Source: an uncultured Cycloclasticus sp. (GTDB taxonomy: Bacteria > Pseudomonadota > Gammaproteobacteria > Methylococcales > Cycloclasticaceae). From it: 34,143 nucleotides of DNA. The stretch spans positions 1 through 34,143 of the forward strand of contig CAJXOJ010000021.1 in NCBI GenBank assembly GCA_913057515.1. Direction: 5' to 3'. This document shows positions 26,626-34,143 of this stretch, one piece after another (the first letter of the stretch is position 1; each line of letters opens with the position of its first letter). Made by a program: the position numbers and the translations under genes. The notes beneath the pieces were generated by a model, which did not search any database, was not told the DNA's origin, and saw nothing but the letters and a program-made list of their open reading frames with translations.

Positions 26626-27270
26626 TTACCTCTCAAATAATTCCATTAAATTGTTAATACATGCTACTGGAGCATGCTTGCTTAGCACTTCATGTGAATG
26701 AGCGCCGGTAGTTACGCCAATGCTAGATACGCCTGCATTATTGGCCATTTCTAAGTCCAGGCTCGAGTCACCAATCATTATTGCTCTCTCTGGGTTAATG
26801 CCACTTTCTTCAAGAATATCAAATAACATGTGTGGACTAGGTTTTGATTGCATATTTTCAGCGCATCGAAGGTAGTCAAAGTACGTGCGCAGTCCAGTTC
26901 CATCAAGGCTCCTATCTAGACCCGTCTGTCCTTTTCCTGTCGCTATTGCTAAGGTTTTGTCCATTTGCTTTAGTTTATTCAAAGCCGGTAAAGCTTCAGC
27001 AAAAAGATCCTCGCTTGATATTTTCTTTTGTAAATAGGTTTGACGGTAAGCAGCAACCATAGCGACTTTAGCGTCATCCGACAAGTCTGGAAACAACGTT
27101 AACATAGCTTGTGACAAGCTTAAACCAATTATATCTTTACAGGCTTGCTTGGAGGGTTTTTCTAGATCCTGAAGGTCTGCGATTGTTTGAATACACTCCA
27201 CAATCCAATCTATCGAATCAACCAGCGTTCCATCCCAATCAAAAATTATTAAATCGTAGTCTGTAATCAT
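26626..27270 (-). CDS. HAD-family phosphatase, phosphoglycolate phosphatase-like
   Basis: A 214-residue HAD hydrolase of subfamily IA. Motif I is IIFDWDGTLVDS with nucleophile Asp11 and Asp13, motif II is LAIATGKGQTGLD, and motifs III and IV are KPSPHMLFDIL and AIMIGDSSLDLEMA. A helical cap lies between motifs I and II. The substrate is not certain. The start overlaps the rluC stop by 4 bp (ATGA), and sppA follows after 2 bp, a conserved gammaproteobacterial order. Genes at this position are usually annotated as Gph-like, but the true Gph is generally elsewhere. Confidence 0.92.
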   Translation of the reverse strand: MITDYDLIIFDWDGTLVDSIDWIVECIQTIADLQDLEKPSKQACKDIIGLSLSQAMLTLFPDLSDDAKVAMVAAYRQTYLQKKISSEDLFAEALPALNKLKQMDKTLAIATGKGQTGLDRSLDGTGLRTYFDYLRCAENMQSKPSPHMLFDILEESGINPERAIMIGDSSLDLEMANNAGVSSIGVTTGAHSHEVLSKHAPVACINNLMELFER

Positions 27271-28205
27271 AATGTTGTTAAAAATTTTTCAAGCTCTGCA
27301 TCTAAAGGGGCTTCAAAGCTAACCATTTCCTCATTGATAGGGTGAACAAATCGAAGCTTACTTGCATGTAAAAACAGTCTTTTTAGACCATTCTCACGAT
27401 ACTGCTTATATTGTGAAGGGCTTGAGTAACGCTCATCTCCTGCAATGGGGTGGCCTAAGTGTTTCGCATGTACTCTAATTTGATGAGTTCGCCCCGTTTT
27501 AGGTGATGCCATAACTAATGTGGCATTTTTATACTGGGCTAGTCGCTCAAAAATTGTGTCTGATTTCTTGCCATCTGGATGAACGCGTACTCTATGTTCA
27601 CCGCTTTCTAGGGTACGCTTTTCTAACGGCGCTTTTACTCTCACTGATCGTTGATGAATAACACCGCACAGTAATGCAGTGTAGGTTTTTGTTATCGTTC
27701 TATTGCGTAATAAAGTTTGTAAGCCATTCAACATTTTTCTATTTTTTGCTATTAATAAACAACCCGATGTTGCTTTATCTAAGCGATGAACTAATTCCAA
27801 ATAACGCTCATCAGGACGTAAAAACCTAAGAGATTCAATAACGCCATGGCTATTAGCTGTACCACCGTGCACCGCTATTCCAGATGGTTTATTTAGAACA
27901 AGTAAGTCATCATCTTCAAATAAGATTCTTTGCTGAAGGCTGGTGAGCAACCATTGGGCAGGTGCGGTTGTCTCTTTTTCATTAGTTTTGACCGGTGGTA
28001 TTCTAACCAAATCATTTAGTTTCAGACGATAAATATTTTTACAGCGGCCTTTATTTATTCGCACTTCGCCTCGACGAATAATTTTATAAATATGACTTTT
28101 AGGGACACCTTTAAGCTGAGTCATCAGAAAATTATCAAGTCGCTGACCGACCGAATTTTCATCGACTTCAATTAACCGAACAGCGTCATAAGACTGTGTT
28201 TCCAT
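27267..28205 (-). CDS. rluC: 23S rRNA pseudouridine synthase RluC
   Basis: A 312-residue RluA-family enzyme that isomerises uridines 955, 2504 and 2580 (E. coli numbering) in 23S rRNA. An S4 RNA-binding domain at about 18-75 (GQRLDNFLMTQLKGVPKSHI) is followed by the catalytic domain with Asp143 in ELVHRLDKATSGCLLIAK and the GRTHQIRVHAKHLGHPI segment. Length is near that of E. coli RluC (319). It is divergent from rne, the usual arrangement, with 495 bp between the start codons, and is the first gene of a minus-strand series that goes on through sppA and perhaps to the PhoQ-like kinase. Confidence 0.95.
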   Translation of the reverse strand: METQSYDAVRLIEVDENSVGQRLDNFLMTQLKGVPKSHIYKIIRRGEVRINKGRCKNIYRLKLNDLVRIPPVKTNEKETTAPAQWLLTSLQQRILFEDDDLLVLNKPSGIAVHGGTANSHGVIESLRFLRPDERYLELVHRLDKATSGCLLIAKNRKMLNGLQTLLRNRTITKTYTALLCGVIHQRSVRVKAPLEKRTLESGEHRVRVHPDGKKSDTIFERLAQYKNATLVMASPKTGRTHQIRVHAKHLGHPIAGDERYSSPSQYKQYRENGLKRLFLHASKLRFVHPINEEMVSFEAPLDAELEKFLTTL

Positions 28206-28232
28206 AAGATTCTAACTTTACTATTTATCTGA

Positions 28233-28261
28233 TTGATGTTAATGGATTTATTTGCTATAGT
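28233..28261 (+). promoter_or_regulatory. probable rne promoter
   Basis: TTGATG (28233-28238) and TATAGT (28256-28261) are separated by exactly 17 bp, a good sigma-70 promoter. Transcription would start near 28268, giving an rne leader of about 430 nt, comparable with the long autoregulatory leader known in E. coli (361 nt). Confidence 0.6.
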
Positions 28262-28267
28262 CCAAAA

Positions 28268-28700
28268 AGTTTAATGCGTCTTAAACAAACGGCACTAAGC
28301 TCAGTAATCATGATAACGATTGTCAGTTAGCAAAGCTAATCCATCGTTTAATTACTGCTCCCTTTTTGGGAAAGGTTACATTGAGGCATAACAACTGCTT
28401 CACTCAGCTTTAAAAATTAATATGAATGTTTCAGTTTCAAACTGACATTCTAACGGGTTTTATTTGCTCGACCCATGATGAGCGATTTTATTGCCCAATG
28501 AGCACAGAAATTTAATACGGACATTATAAAAAGCCAATCATAATATGACGCCACTTTTAATGTCCGAGCTAGTGAGAAACTAACTATTTTTAAACAACCA
28601 AAATAAAATTTAAAGATAAATAACCAAGAAATGAAACCACTGAATTTTTCTCACAACCCTATTATTTCTGTGTGCTATACGGCATCAGGAAAAGAATTAA
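28268..28700 (+). promoter_or_regulatory. long 5' leader of rne, probably autoregulatory
   Basis: About 430 nt without a gene. RNase E controls its own mRNA by cutting its leader in enterobacteria, so a similar role is expected. One clear stem was found by eye: GAATG (28424-28428) and TCAGT (28431-28435) pair with ACTGA (28441-28445) and CATTC (28446-28450), with two bulged T residues. A smaller one is near 28365 (CCCTTTTTGGG). The sequence is not alignable by eye to the E. coli hp2/hp3 elements. Confidence 0.4.
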
Positions 28701-31109
28701 ATGAAAAGAATGTTAATCAATGCAACTCATCCAGAAGAGTTACGAGTTGCCCTTGTCGACGGACAAAAACTATATGACCTTGATATTGAAGTTCCAGCTA
28801 GAGAACAGAAAAAATCAAACATCTATAAAGGGCTCATTACCCGCGTAGAGCGTAGTTTAGAAGCAGTTTTTGTTGACTATGGCGCAGATCGCCATGGTTT
28901 TTTACCGTTCAAAGAAATCACTGGCCAAGCGATAGGTCTAGATACCCAAGACATCAAAGATAAAAACCAGATTAAAGAAGGTCTGGAAATTGTTGTTCAA
29001 GTTGAAAAAGAAGAGCGTGGTAATAAAGGCGCTGCACTAACTACCCAAATCAGCTTAGCGGGCAGTTACCTGGTTTTAATGCCTAATAACCCTGGTGCTG
29101 GCGGTATCTCTCGTCGTATTGATGGTGATAACAGAACTGCGCTACGTGAAGTACTTGACCAACTTGAAATCCCCGACTCTATTGGGCTGATCGTCCGAAC
29201 TGCAGGGGTTGGTAAATCTGTAGAAGAGCTACAATGGGACTTAAATTACTTAACTCATTTATGGGATGCAATTAGCCGTGCATCTAGTGATAGAAAAGCA
29301 CCGTATTTAATTTTCCAAGAAAGTAATTTTGTCATACGCTCTATACGTGATTATTTACGTGCAGATATTGATGAAGTGTTAATTGACAGCAGTGCATCAT
29401 TTACTTTAGCCCATGACTTTATGCAGCAAATCATGCCGCAATATTTGTCACGCGTTAAGTTATACGATGACTCAGTTCCTTTGTTTACTCGCTATCAAAT
29501 AGAAAGCCAAATTGAGACTGCCTATGGTCGTGAGGTCCCTCTTCCTTCTGGTGGCTCTATCGTGATAGATCCAACAGAAGCACTAACGTCTATTGATATT
29601 AATTCAGCTCGTGCAACAAAAGGTGCAGATTTTGAAACTACTGCTTTAAATATTAATTTAGAAGCTGCGGATGAAATAGCAAGACAACTTCGTATTCGTG
29701 ACATGGGTGGTCTATTCGTCATCGACTTTATTGATATGGGGCCGACAAAAAACCAACGTATGGTTGAAAACCGCATTAAAGAAGCGATGAAGCATGACCG
29801 AGCGAGGATTCAGTTCAGCCGGATTTCTCGTTTTGGTTTACTAGAAATGTCTCGCCAGCGAATCCATTCTTCTCTTACCGAGTCAAGTTTGCCAGTTTGT
29901 CCACGCTGTCATGGGCAAGGCACGATCAGAAGTGTTGAGTCTCTCTCTCTTTCAATTATTCGGATTTTAGAAGAAGAAGCCATGAAAGAACATACTGCAC
30001 GTGTTGTGGTACATGTTCCTATTGATTGCGCGACCTTTGTACTAAATGAAAAGCGCTCAGAAGTTGAACAAATTGAAGAAACACATAAAGTATCTTTAAT
30101 TATCGTTCCGGATAAGCATCTCGAAACGCCTCATTATGAAATTGAACGAATCCGTACTAAAGAAATAAAAGATGACACCACTGCTAGTCACGAACGTGTT
30201 TCTAATGAAAACACACGTGAAGTTAAACCTTATCAACGTGAGCCTGTTACGCAGCAAACGGCAGCTGTTAAAAACATCCTGCCTACCACTCAGCGCCCTT
30301 CTTCGCAAAGTGAGGCGACGGGCGGTGGTTTTTTGAAACGTTTATTTAGCAAAATAACTTCGGCGCCAGAAAAACAAGCTACTAAAAAAGAAGAGACTAA
30401 AACTCAATCTACAAATACTGGCCAACGTAATAACGCCCAGCGTAGAAATAAACCAAACGATAACCGCAACAAGAACCGTAACAAAAATAGAAGCCAAAAC
30501 CAAAACAAGAGTACTAACGAACAAGCTAAGCAAAACCAAAAGTCACCACAAGAAGCTAGTAAGGAAAAAAGCAACCTAAAATCAGAACAGACAAAACCTG
30601 AGAATAATCAGCAAGCACCTAAACCTAGACGTAGACGCAGGCCTAAACGTAGCTCAAATAATGTAGATACTAAACCTGCGGAAACTTTAACTCCTGATTC
30701 TAAAGCTGTTGATTCTAAAGCTGTTGATTCTAAAGCTGTTGAGTCTAAAGCTGTTGAATCAGAATCTGGCACGCCTACTAACAATAAAGGCGGAAATCGT
30801 CACCCCCGTAGAAGAAGACGCACTCCTAAACCAAGCTCTATAACTGAGAGCACTAAAGATATCTCAGCCTCAACTACAGAGTCTAAACCTGTCGAGCCTA
30901 AGCCTGTCGAGTCTAAGCCTGTCGAGTCTAAACCTGTCGAGTCTAAACCTGTCGAGTCTAAACCTGTCGAGTCTAAACCTGCCGAGTCTAAACCTGTCGA
31001 GTCTAAACCTGTCGAGTCTAAGCCTGTCGAGTCTAAGCCTGTCGAGTCTAAGCCTGTCGGGTCTAAACCTGTCGAGTCTAAGCCTGCTTCAGACACACCA
31101 AAAAGTTAG
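28701..31109 (+). CDS. rne: ribonuclease E
   Basis: An 802-residue endoribonuclease, scaffold of RNA decay and tRNA/rRNA processing. The catalytic half has the S1 domain (about 36-120), the DNase I-like active site with Asp299 ([10 protein letters not shown]) and Asp342 (FVIDFIDMG), and the zinc-link CPRCHG with Cys400 and Cys403. A short amphipathic segment [12 protein letters not shown] (541-552) fits the membrane-anchor helix. The tail contains Arg-rich RNA-binding patches ([11 protein letters not shown] and [12 protein letters not shown]) and two blocks of a five-residue repeat, SKAV-type and SKPV-type. The tail is shorter than in E. coli (1061 in total), and no enolase or PNPase site could be recognised. 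AGGA lies before the ATG. Confidence 0.96.
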   Translation: MKRMLINATHPEELRVALVDGQKLYDLDIEVPAREQKKSNIYKGLITRVERSLEAVFVDYGADRHGFLPFKEITGQAIGLDTQDIKDKNQIKEGLEIVVQVEKEERGNKGAALTTQISLAGSYLVLMPNNPGAGGISRRIDGDNRTALREVLDQLEIPDSIGLIVRTAGVGKSVEELQWDLNYLTHLWDAISRASSDRKAPYLIFQESNFVIRSIRDYLRADIDEVLIDSSASFTLAHDFMQQIMPQYLSRVKLYDDSVPLFTRYQIESQIETAYGREVPLPSGGSIVIDPTEALTSIDINSARATKGADFETTALNINLEAADEIARQLRIRDMGGLFVIDFIDMGPTKNQRMVENRIKEAMKHDRARIQFSRISRFGLLEMSRQRIHSSLTESSLPVCPRCHGQGTIRSVESLSLSIIRILEEEAMKEHTARVVVHVPIDCATFVLNEKRSEVEQIEETHKVSLIIVPDKHLETPHYEIERIRTKEIKDDTTASHERVSNENTREVKPYQREPVTQQTAAVKNILPTTQRPSSQSEATGGGFLKRLFSKITSAPEKQATKKEETKTQSTNTGQRNNAQRRNKPNDNRNKNRNKNRSQNQNKSTNEQAKQNQKSPQEASKEKSNLKSEQTKPENNQQAPKPRRRRRPKRSSNNVDTKPAETLTPDSKAVDSKAVDSKAVESKAVESESGTPTNNKGGNRHPRRRRRTPKPSSITESTKDISASTTESKPVEPKPVESKPVESKPVESKPVESKPVESKPAESKPVESKPVESKPVESKPVESKPVGSKPVESKPASDTPKS
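30696..30755 (+). repeat. 15-bp tandem repeat, four units ([10 protein letters not shown]), in rne
   Basis: Four consecutive 15-bp units of the form GATTCTAAAGCTGTT (the last beginning GAG) encode three DSKAV and one ESKAV. They lie 124 bp upstream of a second, longer array with the same periodicity and a related pentapeptide, so both probably arose from one ancestral unit. Confidence 0.9.
30879..31088 (+). repeat. 15-bp tandem repeat, fourteen units (ESKPV), at the 3' end of rne
   Basis: Fourteen 15-bp units, consensus GAGTCTAAACCTGTC, encode ESKPV with variants EPKPV (unit 2), ESKPA (units 7 and 14) and GSKPV (unit 13). Lysine is AAA in units 1, 4-9 and 13 and AAG in the rest; neighbouring units tend to share the same codon, as expected of growth by local duplication. 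The unit is a whole number of codons, so copy number can change without frameshift. Confidence 0.95.
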
Positions 31110-31134
31110 ATGACGGGTCGGTTCTAACTCAATA

Positions 31135-31166
31135 AAAACCCCAGTTTTTACTGGGGTTTTTATTAT
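31135..31166. terminator. rho-independent terminator between rne and the thioesterase
   Basis: AAAACCCCAGT (31135-31145) pairs perfectly with ACTGGGGTTTT (31150-31160) around TTTT, with T residues continuing on the plus strand and an A-flanked mirror on the other. It ends rne (stop 26 bp upstream) and, being symmetric, can also serve the convergent thioesterase gene. Confidence 0.9.
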
Positions 31167-31204
31167 CAACCGTAACAGTCTCTTAAAAAGTTGGTTTAAC
31201 TAAA

Positions 31205-31657
31205 TTAAGTAGCTGCCTTAAGCTGAATTGCTAGCACGTCACCTTCAACACAAACAACACCCTCACTCAGTAATACTGTTTTAATAAAATACTTTCTGCC
31301 TTCAACCTTTTCAACAACAGCTCGCAACTCCACCTCACGCATAGGAACTGGCTTTACATAACGAATATTCATAGAGCCAGTAACCACTTGGATGCTTCGG
31401 TCATATTTATCATCATTCCCAGCTTGTTTATGAGCATAGGACAAGGCCGTATTCACTGAATGACAATCAATTAAACTGGCAGAAATTCCACCATATAGGC
31501 AGTTTGGTGGGCCAATCATGTGTTCCTTCGGCGTCCACTGACAAACCACCTCATCACCTTCCCAATGACTTTCAATCCGAAGCCCCAAAGGGTTGTCTTG
31601 CCCACAACCAAAGCACCCATTGGGTCTCATTTTTTCTTGTATTGATATTTTTTTCAT
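31205..31657 (-). CDS. hotdog-fold acyl-CoA thioesterase (PaaI-like)
   Basis: A 150-residue single hotdog domain. The N-terminus has CFGCGQDNPLGLRI, a cysteine-containing motif frequent in this branch, and the core helix GPPNCLYGGISASLIDCHSVNTAL replaces the usual HGG with YGG, while Asp at the start of the helix segment (LIDCH) is kept as the likely catalytic acid. Such proteins hydrolyse acyl- or aryl-CoA thioesters. The gene converges on rne and is preceded 40 bp upstream by a 41-codon ORF on the same strand. It lies 430 bp from a divergent acyl-CoA cluster, so involvement in that pathway is plausible but not proven. Confidence 0.82.
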   Translation of the reverse strand: MKKISIQEKMRPNGCFGCGQDNPLGLRIESHWEGDEVVCQWTPKEHMIGPPNCLYGGISASLIDCHSVNTALSYAHKQAGNDDKYDRSIQVVTGSMNIRYVKPVPMREVELRAVVEKVEGRKYFIKTVLLSEGVVCVEGDVLAIQLKAAT

Positions 31658-31697
31658 TTTTGTCCTCTAATTTCTGATGGCTGGCTTAATGGCCATA

Positions 31698-31823
31698 CTA
31701 TTTTAGTGTCTGGTGGTTACAATCAATCACTCGTGATGATAAATCAATTTGTTGATCATCCCATAAATCTAGCTGCAAAGCAGTAATGTACCAACTCTTT
31801 TGTACAGCATTAGCTTTACGCAT
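31698..31823 (-). CDS. small hypothetical protein (41 residues) upstream of the thioesterase
   Basis: An ATG at 31821-31823 opens a 41-codon frame ending TAG at 31698-31700. AGGG lies 6 bp before the ATG. The sequence begins MRKANAVQKSWYITALQLDL and has a balanced, soluble composition with WD and charged residues, unlike random AT-rich translation. It precedes the thioesterase by 40 bp on the same strand and might share its transcript. I recognise no family. It could also be a remnant of a longer gene. Confidence 0.4.
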   Translation of the reverse strand: MRKANAVQKSWYITALQLDLWDDQQIDLSSRVIDCNHQTLK

Positions 31824-32085
31824 AATTAACCCTGTATTAACGGTTGAAAATTATGTATGTATGGATTTTTCAGCCTGTGCTTGCTTACTACCAGAAGGTA
31901 GGTGAAACCAATATTCAATTATGTAACTCGACTCTTAATAGAACGAATAGAGTTAAATCTCATGGAGGTGATAAACTAATTTTTATGATCTTAAATGTGG
32001 TGGATAAACAGCCTAATAGTTGTTAGAATCATGGGCAATTTACAACACTGTTTAACCACAGTGATTAATACAGGAGTTAATATAA

Positions 32086-32484
32086 ATGAGCACCACAAAC
32101 GATCGATTTAGCGGCCCAGGGCCGGATCAAATTTATAGCGATTTTTTAACAAAAGGTGTTTTTTCCTTGCCTCAATGTAAAGACTGCCACGAGTTCCATT
32201 TCTTTCCTCGAGTCGTTTGCCCGCATTGTGGTAGCTTCAATCTTGAGTGGAAAGAGTTGAGTGGGAAAGGCGAAGTCTATTCAACAACAACGGTTCGACG
32301 CAAACCCGAACGCGGTGGTAATTATAATGTTTGTCACGTCACACTTGAAGAAGGCCCTCGCCTGATGAGTCGTGTTGAAGGTGTGGACCCTTTAGATGTG
32401 AAAATTGGTGATCCAGTCAGCGCCGTTATTAATAATGATGAAGACAGTCCTTTTATTGTCTTCGTACCAGCACAGGGAGCTTAA
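32086..32484 (+). CDS. zinc-ribbon OB-fold (DUF35) acyl-CoA-binding partner protein
   Basis: A 132-residue protein with a zinc ribbon, CKDCHEFHFFPRVVCPHCG (two CxxC pairs, about residues 30-48), followed by an OB-fold (LEWKELSGKGEVYSTTTV). DUF35 proteins act as obligate partners of thiolase-fold enzymes, binding the acyl-CoA end. A strong AGGAG precedes the ATG. The thiolase-like gene starts 4 bp after the stop, so a complex of the two is expected, as for BbsA with BbsB in benzylsuccinate degradation and for the DUF35 partners of Ltp2-type aldolases in steroid side-chain degradation. Which pathway is served here is unknown. Confidence 0.9.
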   Translation: MSTTNDRFSGPGPDQIYSDFLTKGVFSLPQCKDCHEFHFFPRVVCPHCGSFNLEWKELSGKGEVYSTTTVRRKPERGGNYNVCHVTLEEGPRLMSRVEGVDPLDVKIGDPVSAVINNDEDSPFIVFVPAQGA

Positions 32485-32488
32485 AAAG

Positions 32489-33640
32489 ATGTCACATGAA
32501 TTAAGAGGTTCATCTGCGGTTGTTGGTGTCGGTTTGGCCGGTTGCGGTGAAGCCCATGGAAGAGCGCCATTAGATATTCTAGCCGAGGCTACACATAACG
32601 CGCTAGAAGATGCTGGTTTAAAACTATCCGATGTAGATGGTATTTTCACCGGTTCGTCTTATCACTTTATGCCTGCATTGAGTACAGCAGAGTACTTAGG
32701 CATCAAACCACGTTTTTCTGATAGCAGCATGGTCGGCGGTTCATCATTTGTAGCGCATACCTTAAATGCAGCAATGGCCATTAAAACAGGCCAATGTGAT
32801 GTTGCTTTAATTTGTTATGGCAGTAATCAACGAACAGCCGGTGGAAAATTAGCCACCATGTCTGAGCAACAAATTTATGAAGCACCTTATAAACCCCGTT
32901 ATCCAATAAGCTCCTACGCACTCGCTGCGGCTCGTCATATGCATCAATATGGTACAACACGTGAACAAATGGCTGATGTAGCTGTTGCGGCTCGTCAATG
33001 GGCACAGTTGAACCCAGCAGCTTTTGCACGCGATGATCTCACTCGTCAAGATGTACTTAATTCACGCATGATTAGCGACCCGCTTTCCTTATTAGATTGC
33101 TGTCTTGTTACCGATGGTGGCGGTGCTGTTATTATGGTATCGAGTGAACGCGCAAAAGATTTCCCCAATAAACCTGTTTATGTTTTAGGCACAGGTACCG
33201 CCCACTGGCACCGTCAAATCACTCAAATGCCAGACTTAACAACCACTGCAGCCGTAGATGCTGGAAAGCGCGCCTTTGCAATGGCTGGCTTAACAAAAGA
33301 TGATGTGGATGTTGTTGAGCTTTACGATGCTTTCACTATTAACACCATCCTTTTCCTTGAAGACTTAGGTTTCTGCGCTAAAGGTGAAGGTGGAGCTTTT
33401 GTTGAAAATGGTAATATTGCCCCCGGTGGTAGCTTACCCGTAAATACTAATGGTGGTGGTCTATCGTGTGTACACCCAGGTATGTACGGTATCTTCATTC
33501 TTATTGAAGCCATTCAACAATTACGTGGGGGCTGCGGAGAAAGACAAGTTGATAACCCAGAAGTTGCTCTGGTTAACGGCAATGGTGGTGTACTATCCAG
33601 TCAGGTAACAACAATTTTAGGAACAGAGGCAGTTTTATAG
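32489..33640 (+). CDS. thiolase-superfamily protein (SCP-x/Ltp2-like)
   Basis: A 383-residue thiolase-fold protein. The frame is open upstream to 32405, inside the DUF35 gene, but ATG at 32489 with GGGAG upstream is the fitting start (MSHELRGSSAVVGVGLAGC). Where thiolases carry the nucleophilic cysteine, the sequence reads SSMVGGSSFVAH (79-90), with no cysteine. The C-terminal NGGGLSCVHPGM keeps the histidine (329), and ELYDAFT (Tyr279) is present. Such cysteine-less, DUF35-linked proteins include retro-aldolases (Ltp2) rather than true thiolases, so cleavage of a beta-hydroxyacyl-CoA is a fair alternative to thiolysis. The stop is directly followed by the CoA-transferase gene. Confidence 0.88.
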   Translation: MSHELRGSSAVVGVGLAGCGEAHGRAPLDILAEATHNALEDAGLKLSDVDGIFTGSSYHFMPALSTAEYLGIKPRFSDSSMVGGSSFVAHTLNAAMAIKTGQCDVALICYGSNQRTAGGKLATMSEQQIYEAPYKPRYPISSYALAAARHMHQYGTTREQMADVAVAARQWAQLNPAAFARDDLTRQDVLNSRMISDPLSLLDCCLVTDGGGAVIMVSSERAKDFPNKPVYVLGTGTAHWHRQITQMPDLTTTAAVDAGKRAFAMAGLTKDDVDVVELYDAFTINTILFLEDLGFCAKGEGGAFVENGNIAPGGSLPVNTNGGGLSCVHPGMYGIFILIEAIQQLRGGCGERQVDNPEVALVNGNGGVLSSQVTTILGTEAVL

Positions 33641-33641
33641 T

Positions 33642-34143
33642 ATGAGCAATCCTTCTTTAAACGGCATAAAAGTCGTTGATTTATCACGTGTTTTGGGTGG
33701 CCCCTTATGTACTCAAATTTTGGGCGACCATGGCGCAGAAATTCTAAAAGTTGAACCGCCTGCGGGTGATGAAACACGCGGCTGGGGCCCTCCATACCAT
33801 GAACGTGGAAGTGCTTATTACGATGGGGTTAATCGTAATAAAAAAGCGATTGCCTTGGATATGCGGCAACCTGAAGCACACCAGATTCTATTCCGCTTAC
33901 TTGAAACAGCAGATGTTCTGGTCGAAAATTTTAAGGTCGGTACACTCGAAAAATGGGGTATAGGCTTTACCGATGTATTGCAAAAGAAATTCCCTCACTT
34001 AATTCATTGCCGTGTAACTGGCTTTGGCAGTAATGGGCCATACGCGGGTTTCCCTGGTTACGATGCCGTTGCTCAAGCCACATCCGGTTTAATGAGTATT
34101 AACGGTGACGCTGATCGCCCACCTGTTCGAATTGGTGTGCCTA
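33642..34143 (+). CDS. CaiB/BaiF class III CoA-transferase, N-terminal part (cut by window end)
   Basis: The first 167 codons of a class III CoA-transferase are present. The start is the ATG at 33642, one base after the thiolase-like stop codon. Landmarks are the N-terminal GIKVVDLSRVLGGPLCTQIL, GAEILKVEPPAGDETRGWGPP, the NRNKKAIALDM segment, VLVENFKVGTLEKWG, and FGSNGPYAGFPGYDAVAQA. The catalytic aspartate of the family, near residue 169, falls just past the window end. These enzymes move CoA from one acid to another. Position in one transcript with a DUF35/thiolase-like pair suggests activation of an acid that the pair then cleaves. The substrate cannot be told. Confidence 0.92.
   Translation, partial: MSNPSLNGIKVVDLSRVLGGPLCTQILGDHGAEILKVEPPAGDETRGWGPPYHERGSAYYDGVNRNKKAIALDMRQPEAHQILFRLLETADVLVENFKVGTLEKWGIGFTDVLQKKFPHLIHCRVTGFGSNGPYAGFPGYDAVAQATSGLMSINGDADRPPVRIGVP

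Noticed and set aside
30879-31088. Repeat array considered as a CRISPR
   Set aside because: The units are directly joined 15-mers without spacers and encode a regular pentapeptide in frame with rne.
30800-31096. 98-residue antisense frame with LDSTG repeats opposite the rne tail
   Set aside because: It is only the mirror of the 15-bp repeat array, has no ribosome binding site and no independent support.

Overview
The window reads as chromosomal DNA (about 40% GC by eye) from a marine gammaproteobacterium. The housekeeping gene orders (trxB-aat-bpt-infA against clpA-clpS, nudJ-mnmA-purB, rluC-HAD-sppA divergent from rne) are typical of that class. An aromatic-ring-cleavage aldolase of the NahE/PhnE type suggests a polycyclic aromatic hydrocarbon degrader such as Cycloclasticus; the genus is an inference from the aldolase and base composition, not a database match.

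Layout. (1) 1-1872, minus strand: a probable zinc-starvation operon, zrgA-like (DUF2796) -> zur -> merC-like -> hisI (cut by the window edge), behind a promoter with a Zur-box-like palindrome. (2) 1873-2775: gene-poor DNA with a broken phage-type gene fragment. (3) 2776-4854: an isolated nahE-type hydratase-aldolase facing alanine dehydrogenase. (4) 4994-10348: trxB, then the two aminoacyl-protein transferases aat and bpt, infA, and facing them clpA and clpS, so nearly the whole bacterial N-degron pathway is in one place. (5) 10564-14809: glyoxylate shunt genes aceB-aceA with a divergent LysR regulator and a clear inverted repeat between them. (6) 14892-19146: a cold-shock protein, nudJ-mnmA-purB, and a DUF7931 protein. 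(7) 19736-23041: an outer-membrane porin, a small PstS-like periplasmic protein and a chemoreceptor in a row. (8) 23217-28205, minus strand: rluC, a HAD phosphatase, sppA, a PepSY protein and a PhoP/PhoQ-like two-component system. (9) 28701-31109: rne with a long leader and a 15-bp tandem-repeat tail. (10) 31205-34143: a hotdog thioesterase with a small upstream ORF, and a divergent acyl-CoA cluster made of a DUF35 protein, a thiolase-like protein lacking the usual nucleophilic cysteine, and a class III CoA-transferase cut by the window end.

No tRNA, rRNA, CRISPR array, intact insertion sequence or complete prophage was found. The most interesting points are the hisI gene coupled to the zur operon (possibly a zinc-sparing second copy), the porin/binding-protein/chemoreceptor cassette, the cysteine-less thiolase with its DUF35 partner, the aceB/lysR operator, the 24-bp palindrome at the infA/clpA junction and the SK(P/A)V repeat tail of RNase E. 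None amounts to proof of a new system; each is stated with what would settle it.
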